From Magnetovibrio sp. (lineage in GTDB: Bacteria; Pseudomonadota; Alphaproteobacteria; Rhodospirillales; Casp-alpha2): a stretch of 37,729 bases of DNA. This document shows, one piece after another, positions 18,934-29,858 of this stretch (its first letter is position 1; each line of letters begins with the position of its first letter). The notes under the pieces are model-generated. The model ran no database searches. It saw nothing but the letters and a program-made list of their open reading frames with translations, and was not told the DNA's origin. The DNA lies in the NCBI GenBank assembly GCA_002722175.1, contig PBKU01000049.1, forward strand, positions 1 to 37,729. The letters are read 5' to 3'. A program made the translations under genes and the position numbers.

Positions 18934-19257
18934 TCAAACCCCGGTTGACAAATCAATTGACTGACCTTCAGCCAAAGTTACAATAGCTTTCTTATAATCA
19001 CACCGCTTCCCAAGTTTGTTACGAAAACGTTTTAATTTACCTTGCTGTCGAAGTGTATTGACGCCAACGACTTTGACCTTAAAAAGCCGCTCCACTGATT
19101 CTTTCACCTCACATTTGCTCGCATCTAATGGCACTTGAAAAGTGAATTGATTATATTCTGAAGCCAATGTTGCCTTTTCTGTTACAACTGGTCGACGAAT
19201 TATCTCAAACATCCTTTCCTCACTTGTTTTGGTCTTTTTAAAACTAACGCGCGTCAT
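18934..19257 (-). CDS. rplW: 50S ribosomal protein L23
   Basis: L23 (107 residues) surrounds the tunnel exit and docks signal recognition particle and trigger factor. The core is IIRRPVVTEKATLASEYNQFTFQV. The ATG at 19257 overlaps the rplD stop (ATGA) and gives an N-terminal extension ending in EERMFEIIRRP, as in many alphaproteobacteria. An internal ATG at 19212 also has a GAGG nearby and is a possible alternative start. Confidence 0.96.
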   Translation of the reverse strand: MTRVSFKKTKTSEERMFEIIRRPVVTEKATLASEYNQFTFQVPLDASKCEVKESVERLFKVKVVGVNTLRQQGKLKRFRNKLGKRCDYKKAIVTLAEGQSIDLSTGV

Positions 19258-19874
19258 TTCAGACGCTCCGTAAGGGTTTCAACTCCCTCTTTAGTCAAAA
19301 CCAAAGTATCGCTGCGCAGAATATCCAATACGTTCGCCCCTCGACTAGAAATAATATTAAAGTTTTCAAGGTTTCGCAGTGACCGAAAAAAATTCTGGTT
19401 TACATTATTCCCATCTATAACCAAAGTTTTGTTCCATCCACGAGACTTCAATTGCTTCGCAAGTTTCTTGGTGCTTGGCTCTTTAATTTCTGCAATATCA
19501 AGAATTACAAGATCACCTGCCGCTTTTTTCACACTTAGGGCCGTCCGCAATCCAAGTTTTCTAACTTTTTTTGGTAATTTGTGGCTATGGTTTCTAACAT
19601 GCGGTCCAAATGCCACCCCGCCTCCCCGCATTTGCGGGGCTACCTTAGTTCCTTGCCTCGCTCTTCCCCCTCCTTTTTGGCGAAAGGGCTTGGCTTTAGT
19701 TGCTGTCACCTCACTCCGACCTTTAACTTTATGATTCCCGCCACGCGACTTAGACAACTGCCATCTGACGACACGAGCCAATATATCACCCCGCGCTTCT
19801 AAACCGAATACTTCTTTGTCCAGGCTAATAGTCCCTGATTTCTTATTTGTTAAACTAATAACTTCAGTTTTCAT
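19254..19874 (-). CDS. rplD: 50S ribosomal protein L4
   Basis: L4 (206 residues) has a globular domain and a loop reaching the exit tunnel; in Escherichia coli it also represses the S10 operon. The loop motif [20 protein letters not shown] is clear, followed by [22 protein letters not shown]. It overlaps rplC by 11 nt and rplW by 4 nt. With rpsJ only about 50 nt downstream of tuf, no long L4-responsive leader is apparent here. Confidence 0.98.
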   Translation of the reverse strand: MKTEVISLTNKKSGTISLDKEVFGLEARGDILARVVRWQLSKSRGGNHKVKGRSEVTATKAKPFRQKGGGRARQGTKVAPQMRGGGVAFGPHVRNHSHKLPKKVRKLGLRTALSVKKAAGDLVILDIAEIKEPSTKKLAKQLKSRGWNKTLVIDGNNVNQNFFRSLRNLENFNIISSRGANVLDILRSDTLVLTKEGVETLTERLK

Positions 19875-20649
19875 TCTGAACCTTTAAGCTATCTTTTTCA
19901 TTAACGGTTGGACTTTCAGCCGATTTTTCTGCCTCTTCTTCAGCAGTTTTGGCCGCTGTTTTGCCCGAGGTCGGGTTATCTAAAAAACCTGCAGGAAAAG
20001 GGAGGTCCTTAGTCGGTCGTTTTTTGTTGGCGTCTAAGATACGAACAAAACTCCCCTTAGATCCAGGAATAGCTCCTCGTACCAATATTAGCCCTTGCTC
20101 AACATCTGTAGACACAATTTGCAAATTTTTGATGGTTACGCGGCTTGCCCCCATGTGCCCTGCCATTTTTTTTCCCTTAAAAACTTTTCCTGGGTCTTGG
20201 CATTGACCTGTCGATCCATGAGATCGGTGACTTACAGATACACCGTGCGACGCTCTTAGACCTCTGAAGTTATGGCGCTTCATACTACCAGCAAAACCCT
20301 TACCAATACTAATTCCTGTCACATCAACAAACTGCCCATCCGAAAAGTGTGCCGGTGACAAGAGAGCGCCAATTTCTAACATCGCATCTGGCGTCACAGA
20401 AAATTCTGCTAACTTTAACTTTGGTTCTACTTTAGCTTTAGAAAAATGACCACGCATTGGACCTGAAACATTTTTTACTTTTGCAGTTCCCCAACCAAGT
20501 TGCACTGCAGTGTAACCATCCTTTTCTCTAGTTCTTTGTGCAACAACTTGTACATTATCCATTTTCAGTACAGTTATCGGGATCTGGTCACCGCTCTCAC
20601 CAAAACGCTGCGTCATTCCAATTTTTCTTGCAATAATTCCCGTACGCAT
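19864..20649 (-). CDS. rplC: 50S ribosomal protein L3
   Basis: L3 (261 residues) initiates large-subunit assembly. [20 protein letters not shown] begins the protein. The methylation-site region is [20 protein letters not shown] followed by [23 protein letters not shown] 20649 is preferred to a TTG at 20658 because family members begin MR.G. The last 45 or so residues are a low-complexity acidic/alanine tail ([16 protein letters not shown]), a feature of several alphaproteobacterial L3 proteins. Its end overlaps rplD by 11 nt. Confidence 0.97.
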   Translation of the reverse strand: MRTGIIARKIGMTQRFGESGDQIPITVLKMDNVQVVAQRTREKDGYTAVQLGWGTAKVKNVSGPMRGHFSKAKVEPKLKLAEFSVTPDAMLEIGALLSPAHFSDGQFVDVTGISIGKGFAGSMKRHNFRGLRASHGVSVSHRSHGSTGQCQDPGKVFKGKKMAGHMGASRVTIKNLQIVSTDVEQGLILVRGAIPGSKGSFVRILDANKKRPTKDLPFPAGFLDNPTSGKTAAKTAEEEAEKSAESPTVNEKDSLKVQNEN

Positions 20650-20663
20650 ATCAGCCAAAACCC

Positions 20664-20972
20664 TTAAAGTTTAATTTCAACGTCGACCCCAGCTGCTAAA
20701 TCTAGCTTCATCAATGCGTCAACAGTTTGTGGTGTAGGTTCAACAATATCTAAAACTCGTTTATGGGTTCGAATTTCAAACTGTTCACGAGATTTCTTAT
20801 CAATGTTTGGAGACCTTAAAACCGTAAATTTTTCCGTACGTGTTGGCAGCGGGATAGGACCACGTACAGCTGCGCCCGTTCGTTGCGCTGTATTCACAAT
20901 CTCTCTTGCTGATTGATCTAGTATCCTATGATCAAACGCCTTTAGGCGAATTCTTATATTTTGTTGTTCCAT
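20664..20972 (-). CDS. rpsJ: 30S ribosomal protein S10
   Basis: S10 (102 residues) is in the small-subunit head and also serves as NusE in antitermination. [21 protein letters not shown] and [35 protein letters not shown] are diagnostic. It starts 51 nt after tuf, so the S10 operon is probably read through from the str operon. Confidence 0.99.
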   Translation of the reverse strand: MEQQNIRIRLKAFDHRILDQSAREIVNTAQRTGAAVRGPIPLPTRTEKFTVLRSPNIDKKSREQFEIRTHKRVLDIVEPTPQTVDALMKLDLAAGVDVEIKL

Positions 20973-20987
20973 CTAATTTATCTCAAC

Positions 20988-21059
20988 CTTACCACACCAT
21001 CAAAAAATGGGATAACTGTTCAACTAAGCTATAATTTTTGAAACTACACCAGCTCCAAC
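20988..21059. repeat. direct repeat copy 1: tuf 3' end plus 36 nt of 3' flank
   Basis: These 72 bases are identical to the last 72 bases of the window. They cover the final 12 codons of tuf including stop and 36 nt beyond it, stopping where the sequence diverges at 20987. The flank contains a small inverted repeat (CCAT / ATGG around a six-base loop, 20997-21010). The true repeat very probably includes the whole tuf gene. Confidence 0.95.
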
Positions 21060-22214
21060 GGTTCGACCGCCCTCGCGAATTGCAAAACGTAAACCATCAT
21101 CCATGGCAATTGGAGCGATCAACTCAACTTCCATCGCAATATTATCGCCCGGCATCACCATTTCTGTCCCGTCAGGAAGATTAACCATTCCGGTTACATC
21201 AGTGGTACGAAAATAAAATTGCGGTCGATAATTTGAAAAAAATGGTGTGTGTCTGCCTCCTTCTTCTTTTGTCAAAATATATGCTTCACAAGAAAATTTT
21301 GTGTGTGGGGTAATCGTTCCCGGCGCCGCTAAAACCTGACCACGCTCAACTTCATCACGCTTCGTTCCACGCAACAGAACCCCTACATTATCTCCTGCCT
21401 CACCTTCATCGAGAAGCTTGCGAAACATCTCTACACCCGTGCAGGTTGTTTTTACTGTTTCCTTAATCCCGACAATTTCAATATCCTCCCCAGTCTTAAC
21501 AACCCCCTGCTCAACACGCCCTGTGACAACCGTCCCTCTTCCAGAAATCGAAAAAACATCTTCAATTGGCATCAAAAAAGGCTGATCCTTAGGACGGTCA
21601 GGTTGTGGGATATAATCGTCAACTGCCTTCATCAGCTCTAAAATTGAATTCTTACCAATTTCTTCATCTTTTCCTTCAAGGGCAGCCAATGCAGAGCCTT
21701 TGACGATGGGAATATCATCGCCAGGAAAGTCATATGAGGATAAGAGTTCCCGAACTTCCATCTCTACAAGCTCCAAAAGCTCTTCATCATCAACTTGATC
21801 TGTTTTGTTCATATAGACGACCAAGGCCGGAACTCCAACCTGCCTTGCTAGAAGAATATGCTCCCGTGTCTGAGGCATTGGACCATCTGCAGCTGAAACA
21901 ACTAAAATCCCACCATCCATCTGTGCGGCGCCTGTAATCATATTCTTCACATAATCAGCATGTCCTGGGCAATCAACATGCGCATAATGGCGATTCCCTG
22001 TCTCGTACTCAACATGTGCTGTCGAAATCGTGATTCCGCGCTCACGTTCTTCAGGGGCTTTATCTATTTCATCGTAAGCAGCAAATTCTGCTCCACCGTC
22101 ATCGGCCAAAACTTTAGTGATCGCCGCAGTAAGTGTCGTTTTCCCGTGATCAACATGGCCAATAGTGCCAACGTTGCAGTGTGGTTTTGTTCGTTCAAAT
22201 TTTTCCTTGGCCAT
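21024..22214 (-). CDS. tuf: translation elongation factor EF-Tu (first copy)
   Basis: EF-Tu (396 residues) delivers aminoacyl-tRNA to the ribosome. The P-loop GHVDHGKT is at residues 19-26, followed by [13 protein letters not shown] (switch I), [12 protein letters not shown] (switch II) and the guanine-specificity motif NKTD. The C-terminal part is complete and ends [11 protein letters not shown]. It follows fusA by 19 nt. The end of a second identical copy is at the right edge of the window, as is common in proteobacteria. Confidence 0.99.
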   Translation of the reverse strand: MAKEKFERTKPHCNVGTIGHVDHGKTTLTAAITKVLADDGGAEFAAYDEIDKAPEERERGITISTAHVEYETGNRHYAHVDCPGHADYVKNMITGAAQMDGGILVVSAADGPMPQTREHILLARQVGVPALVVYMNKTDQVDDEELLELVEMEVRELLSSYDFPGDDIPIVKGSALAALEGKDEEIGKNSILELMKAVDDYIPQPDRPKDQPFLMPIEDVFSISGRGTVVTGRVEQGVVKTGEDIEIVGIKETVKTTCTGVEMFRKLLDEGEAGDNVGVLLRGTKRDEVERGQVLAAPGTITPHTKFSCEAYILTKEEGGRHTPFFSNYRPQFYFRTTDVTGMVNLPDGTEMVMPGDNIAMEVELIAPIAMDDGLRFAIREGGRTVGAGVVSKIIA

Positions 22215-22233
22215 TTTTATCTATCCTTCCAAT

Positions 22234-24312
22234 TTAACCCGCAAGACGTTCGCGGATTTCTTCAGATACTTGGTTTGGAACATCGGAATAATGATCAAAT
22301 TGCATGGTGTATTGGGCCCGTCCCTGCGACATTGATCGCAGCTCATTGACGTACCCAAACATATTAGCAAGCGGCACTATTGCAAGCACGATTCTTGCAT
22401 TTCCTCGTTGATCCATACTAGATACTTGTCCACGGCGACTGTTCAAGTCCCCAATAATATCCCCCATATAATCCTCGGGAGTTACCACCTCTACTTTCAT
22501 CATTGGCTCCAGAAGCTTAGCACCCGCTTTTTGCATGCCTTCTCGGAAGGCAGCTCGAGCAGCAATTTCAAACGCCATCACACTTGAGTCAACATCGTGT
22601 GAGGCCCCATCATATAATTGTGCCTTAAAGTCAATCATTGGGAATCCACAAAGAATACCATTATTTGCTGAATCCCGAATCCCTTTCTCAACTCCAGGGA
22701 TAAATTCTTTCGGGACATTACCACCGACAACCTTACTTTCAAATTCTATCCCAGACCCCGCCGGTAGTGGTTCAAATTTAATTTTGACTCTAGCAAACTG
22801 TCCCGCTCCTCCTGTTTGTTTTTTATGAGTGTAATCTTCATCATAAAACTTTGAGATTGTCTCTCGGTACGCTACTTGAGGTTGGCCCACGTTGGCCTCT
22901 ACCTTGAACTCTCGCTTCATTCTATCAACTAATATATCTAAATGGAGTTCCCCCATCCCTGCTATTACCGTTTGCCCGCTTTCTTCATCAGACGAAACAC
23001 GAAATGAAGGGTCCTCAGCTGCTAGCCTATTTAGGGCAACACCCATTTTTTCTTGGTCTGCTTTAGACTTAGGTTCGACCGCAACTTCAATAACTGGCTC
23101 CGGAAATTCCATACGTTCGAGCAAAACAGGATTTCCTGGGTCACACAATGTATCTCCAGTTGTAGTATCTTTTAATCCAACAATAGCAACTATGTCGCCC
23201 GCGTAAGCTTCCTCTATTTGTTCCCGAGAGTTTGAATGCATCAACAACATTCGGCCAACGCGTTCCTTCTTTTCTTTAACAGAATTCTGAACGCTGCTTC
23301 CACTAGAAAGCGTTCCCGAATAGACACGGCAAAAAGTCAGGGAGCCAACATGTTGGTCATTCATAATTTTAAAAGCCAAGGATGAGAACGGCACAGAATC
23401 ATCACTTTTACGAACAATTTCTTCATTGGAGCCGGGATTAAAACCTTTAGTCGGCGGCACATCTACGGGGGAAGGCATAAAGCTCACAACCGCATCGAGA
23501 AGTGGTTGAACACCTTTATTCTTAAATGCTGAACCACAAAATACAGGCACAAACAAACCGTCGATGGTGCCCCTTCGTATGCAACGTTCTAACACCTCAT
23601 TGCCAGGCTCTTCACCTTCGAGGTACGCTTCCATCACTTCATCATCGACTTCAACAGCCGTCTCGATCATTTTTTCTCTGTATTCCTTAACTTTATCCAA
23701 AACGGAATTATCTATATCTTCTTCATGAAACTTAGCGCCCAAGGTTTCCTCATCCCAGATAATTGACTTCATACTGATTAGGTCAATTATACCTCTAAAT
23801 TGAGATTCCGAGCCAATTGGGAGCTGCATAACCAAAGGTGTCGCCCCTAATCGATCAACAATCATATCGACACAACGATAAAAATCCGCACCAATTCGAT
23901 CCATTTTATTTACAAAGCAAATCCGAGGAACCTCATATTTGTCTGCTTGCCGCCATACAGTCTCTGATTGTGGCTCCACGCCTGCCACTGAATCAAACAC
24001 AGCGACTGCTCCATCGAGAACGCGGAGCGATCTTTCAACTTCAATGGTGAAATCAACGTGGCCGGGAGTATCTATTATATTAATTCTATGGTCATTCCAA
24101 AAACAAGTTGTTGCCGCTGATGTTATGGTAATGCCACGCTCTTGTTCTTGTTCCATCCAATCCATTGTTGCATTACCATCGTGGACTTCCCCAATCTTGT
24201 AGGACTTCCCAGTATAATAAAGGATACGCTCTGTTGTTGTTGTTTTACCTGCATCAATATGGGCCATAATCCCAATGTTGCGGTATTTATTAAGAGGAGT
24301 TGGACGCGCCAT
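22234..24312 (-). CDS. fusA: translation elongation factor EF-G
   Basis: EF-G (692 residues) drives ribosomal translocation. G-domain motifs are AHIDAGKT (18-25), [31 protein letters not shown] and NKMDR. Domain IV carries [15 protein letters not shown], and domain V ends [15 protein letters not shown]. It lies between rpsG (24 nt upstream) and tuf (19 nt downstream), the str-operon arrangement. Confidence 0.99.
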   Translation of the reverse strand: MARPTPLNKYRNIGIMAHIDAGKTTTTERILYYTGKSYKIGEVHDGNATMDWMEQEQERGITITSAATTCFWNDHRINIIDTPGHVDFTIEVERSLRVLDGAVAVFDSVAGVEPQSETVWRQADKYEVPRICFVNKMDRIGADFYRCVDMIVDRLGATPLVMQLPIGSESQFRGIIDLISMKSIIWDEETLGAKFHEEDIDNSVLDKVKEYREKMIETAVEVDDEVMEAYLEGEEPGNEVLERCIRRGTIDGLFVPVFCGSAFKNKGVQPLLDAVVSFMPSPVDVPPTKGFNPGSNEEIVRKSDDSVPFSSLAFKIMNDQHVGSLTFCRVYSGTLSSGSSVQNSVKEKKERVGRMLLMHSNSREQIEEAYAGDIVAIVGLKDTTTGDTLCDPGNPVLLERMEFPEPVIEVAVEPKSKADQEKMGVALNRLAAEDPSFRVSSDEESGQTVIAGMGELHLDILVDRMKREFKVEANVGQPQVAYRETISKFYDEDYTHKKQTGGAGQFARVKIKFEPLPAGSGIEFESKVVGGNVPKEFIPGVEKGIRDSANNGILCGFPMIDFKAQLYDGASHDVDSSVMAFEIAARAAFREGMQKAGAKLLEPMMKVEVVTPEDYMGDIIGDLNSRRGQVSSMDQRGNARIVLAIVPLANMFGYVNELRSMSQGRAQYTMQFDHYSDVPNQVSEEIRERLAG

Positions 24313-24336
24313 ACTGATTTATCCCTATAAGGTTTA

Positions 24337-25192
<856 letters not shown>

Positions 25193-25207
25193 ACATTCTT
25201 CCAATCA

Positions 25208-25282
25208 TTACAACACCCACAACCCTATTGTTACTAAAACACCCATCAGATTTAAAAGAATCCGAGTCTCTCTAATCGCCAT
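25208..25282 (-). CDS. possible 24-residue hydrophobic peptide upstream of rpsL
   Basis: A short frame starts at ATG 25282 with an unusually good SD (GGGGAGG, 7-nt spacer) and stops at TAA 25208-25210. It encodes MAIRETRILLNLMGVLVTIG followed by LWVL: a charged head and about 17 hydrophobic residues that could cross a membrane. It ends 15 nt before rpsL and lies in the leader of the str operon. It could be a small membrane protein or a leader peptide that couples translation to rpsL. No homologue is known to me; a chance frame is possible. Confidence 0.45.
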   Translation of the reverse strand: MAIRETRILLNLMGVLVTIGLWVL

Positions 25283-25288
25283 ACACCA

Positions 25289-25331
25289 GCCTCCCCATTT
25301 ACTGCATCACGCAAAGGAGGCGGCACAGCCT
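25289..25331 (-). promoter_or_regulatory. candidate SD-sequestering switch in the str leader
   Basis: In the minus-strand RNA, GCCTCC (25316-25321) is perfectly complementary to GGAGGC (25289-25294), which contains the SD of the 24-codon frame. Part of the same GCCTCC can instead pair in a short hairpin AGGC-tgtgcc-GCCT (25318-25331). The two pairings exclude each other, the layout expected of a translational on/off leader. The stems are short, so this is a hypothesis. Confidence 0.35.
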
Positions 25332-25362
25332 AATTTTTTTTTTCAACCGCGTCGGACCTGCG

Positions 25363-25377
25363 TATAGACCGTCTATA
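25363..25377. promoter_or_regulatory. inverted repeat in the str leader (TATAGAC-C-GTCTATA)
   Basis: Seven-base arms flank a single central base, perfectly symmetric. It lies about 25-40 nt downstream of the predicted start of transcription of the rpsL promoter. It could be an operator or a small RNA hairpin. Confidence 0.4.
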
Positions 25378-25408
25378 GCCTACCACCAGCTCCCGCTAAG
25401 TGGGGCGA

Positions 25409-25437
25409 ACTATATGCACCGCCCTTATCATCGTCAA
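25409..25437 (-). promoter_or_regulatory. strong sigma70-type promoter for the str operon
   Basis: On the minus strand, TTGACG (25432-25437) and TATAGT (25409-25414) are 17 nt apart, each five of six to consensus. The following bases TCGCCCC form a GC-rich discriminator, typical of rRNA and ribosomal-protein promoters under ppGpp control. A TSS near 25402 gives a leader of about 210 nt before rpsL. Confidence 0.8.
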
Positions 25438-25674
25438 CTGCTTTTTCTGAAAAATTCTAAATAATATTAGCGGCTTGCTAGAGTGCTAATCGGAAAAATA
25501 AAGCAATCATAACAGCTATTACAAAATATTTTTTTAAATCAAATTACTTTGTCGCTTGCTAGCAAACTTCCTATTCATTCTTTTAAACGAGTAAAAGCTG
25601 CACAAATAAAATTTACTGCCTTAATTGGAAACTGAAAACTGTGCATAAATGGAGTTTCAAAATGTTGTAACGAT
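25438..25674 (-). other. AT-rich spacer between rpoC and the str promoter
   Basis: No gene is supported in this part of the 482-nt rpoC-rpsL gap. TGCACA and TGTGCA, about 36 nt apart and shortly after the rpoC stop, could pair as a weak 3' structure. CTAGCAAGC occurs twice on the minus strand (once within TTGCTAGCAA). I see no classical terminator with a U-tract. Confidence 0.4.
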
Positions 25675-28600
25675 TTATTCCGCTATTGCCTCACTTGAAT
25701 TTTCCAGATCTGTCGACAATTTTGCTGATTCTGCATCACGGTCTGACGCTATTTGTCGGAATTCATTCATCATAGCACCAGTGCCCGCAGGAATAGTTCG
25801 CCCCACGATAACATTTTCTTTTAAACCTACTAAATTATCCACTCTCCCAGAAACTGAAGCTTCAGTCAAAACACGTGTTGTCTCTTGAAATGAAGCAGCG
25901 GAGATAAATGATTGTGTTTGAAGACTTGCCTTTGTAATGCCTTGTAGGACCGGCTCACCAATGGCTAAAGCCCCTCCTGATTCTTTTGCGCGATCATTTT
26001 CAGCAGCAAATTCGATGCGGTCAACAAATTCCCCAGTTAATAGTGTGGTGTCGCCTGGGTCAACTACTTCCACTTTTTGCAGCATCTGTCGGACTATTAC
26101 TTCTATGTGTTTGTCGTTAATCTTTACGCCCTGAAGCCTGTACACATCTTGTATTTCATTAATTAAATACTCCGCTAAGGCTTCTACCCCCAAAACTCGC
26201 AAAATATCATGGGGCACTGGTGTCCCATCCATCAGTGGATCACCGATACGGACGTAGTCTCCTTCTTGAACTGCTAAATGTTTACCTTTCGGCACGAGAT
26301 ATTCCGAGGGTTCCTCACCGTCTGCTGTCGGCACAACAACTACTCTCCTCTTATTTTTATAGTCTTTGCCAAACTCAACACGCCCTTCTGTTTCTGATAT
26401 AATTGCATGATCTTTTGGTTTTCGAGCCTCAAACAACTCTGCAACTCTGGGTAATCCGCCAGTAATATCACGGGTTTTTGCAGATTCACGTGGTATACGT
26501 GCGAGCACATCGCCAGCAAAAACTTTTTCTCCATTCTCCACGGAAAGAATAGCGTCTACACCTAAAAAGTATCGAGCTTCCAATCCATTCTTCAAGAGAA
26601 CAACTTTGCCGTTTTGATCCCTCAACGTGATTCTTGGTCTTAAGTCTGCATCCTTTGGTTGCTGCTTCCACTCAATTACTGCTTTAGATGTCATTCCTGT
26701 TGTTTCATCCGTTCGTTCAACCATGGAAACACCTTCAACAAGGTCTACATAATTCGCTATACCCTCTTTTTCTGTAATGACCGGAAGTGTAAAAAGATCC
26801 CACTCCGCTAACTTTTGTCCTCGCTTCACTTTTGCTTTATTTTTTGTGAGAAGCTTCGCTCCGTATGGAACACGGTGCTTTGCTCGTTCACGCCCTTTCG
26901 AATCGATAAGTAGCATTTCGGCATTCCTAGCCATAACAATCGCAGCACCCTGACTGTTTTTTACAGTCTTGCAGTTCTCAAGTTGGGTTTTTGCATCAGT
27001 AACAGCAGTGATTGCACTTTGCTCAGTACCGCGTTGTGCTGCACCACCTATGTGAAAAGTTCGCATTGTAAGTTGGGTGCCAGGCTCACCAATAGACTGC
27101 GCAGCCATAACTCCCACAGCTTCCCCAATGTTTACAGGTGTGCCCCGAGCCAAATCTCTACCATAGCATTTGCCGCAAACCCCACTTTTTATGTCACAAG
27201 TGAGAACAGACCGAATGCGAATTTGTTCTACTTCTCCGCTCTCAATTATGAGACAGTGCTCTTCCGTAATGATGTCACCCATAGGAACAATCACGTCCCC
27301 TGTAACTGGATCAATTAAATCCTCAGCGGCTGTTCGACCTAGCACCCGCTCAACTAGCGGTGATACAACCTCCCCACCTTCAACTACGGCATTGACCGTG
27401 ATCCCGCGTTTTGAACCACAATCCTCTATAACGATTATGCTATCCTGAGCGACGTCAACCAAGCGGCGTGTTAAATAACCAGAATTTGCAGTTTTAAGCG
27501 CGGTATCAGCCAATCCTTTGCGAGCACCATGTGTCGAATTAAAGTATTCGAGAACACTTAACCCCTCTTTAAAATTTGAAATGATAGGCGTTTCAATAAT
27601 CTCGCCTGATGGCTTTGCCATAAGCCCACGCATGCCTGCCAGCTGTTTCATTTGCGCCGCTGATCCTCGAGCGCCAGAATGCGCCATCATATATACCGAG
27701 TTGACCTGTTTACCTGCTTCAACTTTCTCGATCCCTTGCATCATTTCATCGGCCACAAGGTCTGAGCAGTGCCCCCATGCATCTACTACTTTATTATATT
27801 TTTCTCCTTGAGTAATTAGCCCATCCAGATATTGTTGTTCATATTCAGCCACAGCTTTTTCGGTATCTCCTACCAAATTTTTCTTAGCCTCTGGAATAAC
27901 CAAATCATCCTTACCAAATGAGATGCCGGACTTACAGGCATAATTAAAACCTAAACTCATCATATGATCAGCAAATATTACTGTCTCTTTTTGCCCACAG
28001 TGCCGATAGACCTCATCAAGTACTGTAGTAATTTCACGCTTTGTTAACTGTTGGTTAACCAAACTTAGAGGAACGTTTGGATGGCGCGGGAGAATTTCTG
28101 AGATCAGCATGCGTCCAGGTGTAGTTTCAACTATGCTAGTAGTTGGGTCGCCATTGTCATCAACTGTATGGTAACGTGCCCTAATTTTTGCGTGCAGTCC
28201 CACTGCCCCGGTGTCAAGGGCCTGCTGAATCTCACCAACGTCAGTAAAAGCCATATTCTCGCCTTGCACGCCGTCTATCTGCATTGACAAATAATATAGA
28301 CCTAAAACGATATCTTGACTTGGCACGATAATTGGTTTTCCATTTGCTGGACTCAAGATATTATTTGTAGACATCATTAAAACCCTTGCCTCCAACTGAG
28401 CCTCCAAGGATAACGGGACGTGAACTGCCATCTGGTCACCATCAAAATCGGCATTAAAAGCTGCGCAAACCAAAGGATGGAGTTGAATTGCCTTGCCTTC
28501 AATAAGCACTGGCTCAAATGCCTGAATTCCAAGTCTATGCAGTGTTGGAGCTCTATTAAGAAGCACTGGATGCTCCCGAATTACTTCTTCCAGAATATCC

Positions 28601-29829
28601 CAAACTTCGGGTCGCTCTTTTTCAAGCATCCGTTTCGCCGCCTTAATCGTCGTTGCCATTCCATAAAGTTCTAACTTTGAATAAATAAATGGTTTAAAAA
28701 GCTCTAAGGCCATTTTCTTAGGCAATCCACATTGATGAAGCATTAGTTCCGGCCCAACAACGATTACGGACCTCCCAGAATAATCTACTCGCTTTCCTAA
28801 CAAATTCTGGCGGAAGCGCCCCTGTTTACCCTTTAACATATCTGACAGGGATTTTAGTGGTCGTTTGTTAGCGCCGGTTATTGCCCGGCCACGCCGTCCA
28901 TTATCAAAAAGTGCATCTACAGATTCTTGCAACATGCGTTGCTCGTTTCGTACTATTATATCTGGAGCTCGAAGTTCAATAAGCCGCTTTAGTCGATTAT
29001 TCCGGTTAATTACCCGACGGTATAAATCATTTAAATCTGATGTTGCGAATCGACCCCCATCTAATGGAACAAGGGGGCGCAATTCAGGAGGAATGATGGG
29101 AACGACAGTCAAAATCATCCATTCTGGGCGAGCCCCCGATTCAATAAATGCTTCGACAAGTTTTAACCGTTTAACTAACTTCTTCCTTTTTGCTTCAGAT
29201 TTGGTATCTTTTAATTCATCCCGGATCACCTTTAGTTCTTCGTCAAGATCAATCGCAGACAACATATCCCTAAGTGCCTTTGCGCCAATACCTACAGTAA
29301 ACCCGTCATCACCATATTCTTCTACGGCATCCAGATATTCTTCTTCTGAAAGTAACTGGTGTAACTTTAAATCCGTTAACCCTGGCTCAACTACGACATA
29401 GTTTTCAAAGTATAGAACCCGTTCAAGATCCTTGAGGGTCATATCGACAAGCAGACCAATCCGACTTGGAAGTGATTTTAAAAACCAAATATGTGCAACC
29501 GGTGACGCCAACTCAATATGCCCCATACGTTCCCTTCTTACTTTTTGGAGTGTCACTTCAACGCCGCATTTTTCGCACACTATACCCTTGTATTTCATAC
29601 GCTTATACTTGCCACAAAGGCATTCATAGTCTTTTATTGGACCAAAAATTCGTGCACAAAATAGCCCATCACGCTCGGGCTTGAAGGTGCGATAGTTTAT
29701 TGTTTCTGGTTTTTTTATCTCACCGAATGACCAACTTAATATCCTATCAGGTGATGCAATGGAGATCTTTATATAATTAAATTGCTGAGCACTTGTATTT
29801 TGACCAAACAATTTTACAACCTCATTCAT
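25675..29829 (-). CDS. rpoC: RNA polymerase beta' subunit
   Basis: Beta' (1384 residues) carries the active-site magnesium. The zinc ribbon is formed by Cys70, Cys72, Cys85 and Cys88. The catalytic loop [12 protein letters not shown] is at about residue 460, and the second zinc site is [15 protein letters not shown]. The trigger-loop region is recognisable near [22 protein letters not shown]. Length and architecture match alphaproteobacteria. It starts at ATG 29829, 29 nt after rpoB. Confidence 0.99.
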   Translation of the reverse strand: MNEVVKLFGQNTSAQQFNYIKISIASPDRILSWSFGEIKKPETINYRTFKPERDGLFCARIFGPIKDYECLCGKYKRMKYKGIVCEKCGVEVTLQKVRRERMGHIELASPVAHIWFLKSLPSRIGLLVDMTLKDLERVLYFENYVVVEPGLTDLKLHQLLSEEEYLDAVEEYGDDGFTVGIGAKALRDMLSAIDLDEELKVIRDELKDTKSEAKRKKLVKRLKLVEAFIESGARPEWMILTVVPIIPPELRPLVPLDGGRFATSDLNDLYRRVINRNNRLKRLIELRAPDIIVRNEQRMLQESVDALFDNGRRGRAITGANKRPLKSLSDMLKGKQGRFRQNLLGKRVDYSGRSVIVVGPELMLHQCGLPKKMALELFKPFIYSKLELYGMATTIKAAKRMLEKERPEVWDILEEVIREHPVLLNRAPTLHRLGIQAFEPVLIEGKAIQLHPLVCAAFNADFDGDQMAVHVPLSLEAQLEARVLMMSTNNILSPANGKPIIVPSQDIVLGLYYLSMQIDGVQGENMAFTDVGEIQQALDTGAVGLHAKIRARYHTVDDNGDPTTSIVETTPGRMLISEILPRHPNVPLSLVNQQLTKREITTVLDEVYRHCGQKETVIFADHMMSLGFNYACKSGISFGKDDLVIPEAKKNLVGDTEKAVAEYEQQYLDGLITQGEKYNKVVDAWGHCSDLVADEMMQGIEKVEAGKQVNSVYMMAHSGARGSAAQMKQLAGMRGLMAKPSGEIIETPIISNFKEGLSVLEYFNSTHGARKGLADTALKTANSGYLTRRLVDVAQDSIIVIEDCGSKRGITVNAVVEGGEVVSPLVERVLGRTAAEDLIDPVTGDVIVPMGDIITEEHCLIIESGEVEQIRIRSVLTCDIKSGVCGKCYGRDLARGTPVNIGEAVGVMAAQSIGEPGTQLTMRTFHIGGAAQRGTEQSAITAVTDAKTQLENCKTVKNSQGAAIVMARNAEMLLIDSKGRERAKHRVPYGAKLLTKNKAKVKRGQKLAEWDLFTLPVITEKEGIANYVDLVEGVSMVERTDETTGMTSKAVIEWKQQPKDADLRPRITLRDQNGKVVLLKNGLEARYFLGVDAILSVENGEKVFAGDVLARIPRESAKTRDITGGLPRVAELFEARKPKDHAIISETEGRVEFGKDYKNKRRVVVVPTADGEEPSEYLVPKGKHLAVQEGDYVRIGDPLMDGTPVPHDILRVLGVEALAEYLINEIQDVYRLQGVKINDKHIEVIVRQMLQKVEVVDPGDTTLLTGEFVDRIEFAAENDRAKESGGALAIGEPVLQGITKASLQTQSFISAASFQETTRVLTEASVSGRVDNLVGLKENVIVGRTIPAGTGAMMNEFRQIASDRDAESAKLSTDLENSSEAIAE

Positions 29830-29858
29830 GATAAAATAATCCCCTTTATTGGTAACAA

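Noticed and set aside
25313-25343. Plus-strand hairpin followed by ten T residues, resembling a terminator
   Set aside because: The stem is only 4 bp and no gene on the plus strand would use it; the T run is an A run on the transcribed-sense strand of the str leader.
25467-25489. GAGTGCTAA half-site opposite TTAGC, resembling a CIRCE heat-shock operator
   Set aside because: The left arm matches only TTAGC and the total length is 23 nt rather than the 9-9-9 layout, so a real HrcA site is not supported.
28865-29401. 178-codon plus-strand open frame inside rpoC
   Set aside because: Serine- and arginine-rich shadow of a conserved gene with no start signals or neighbours on that strand.
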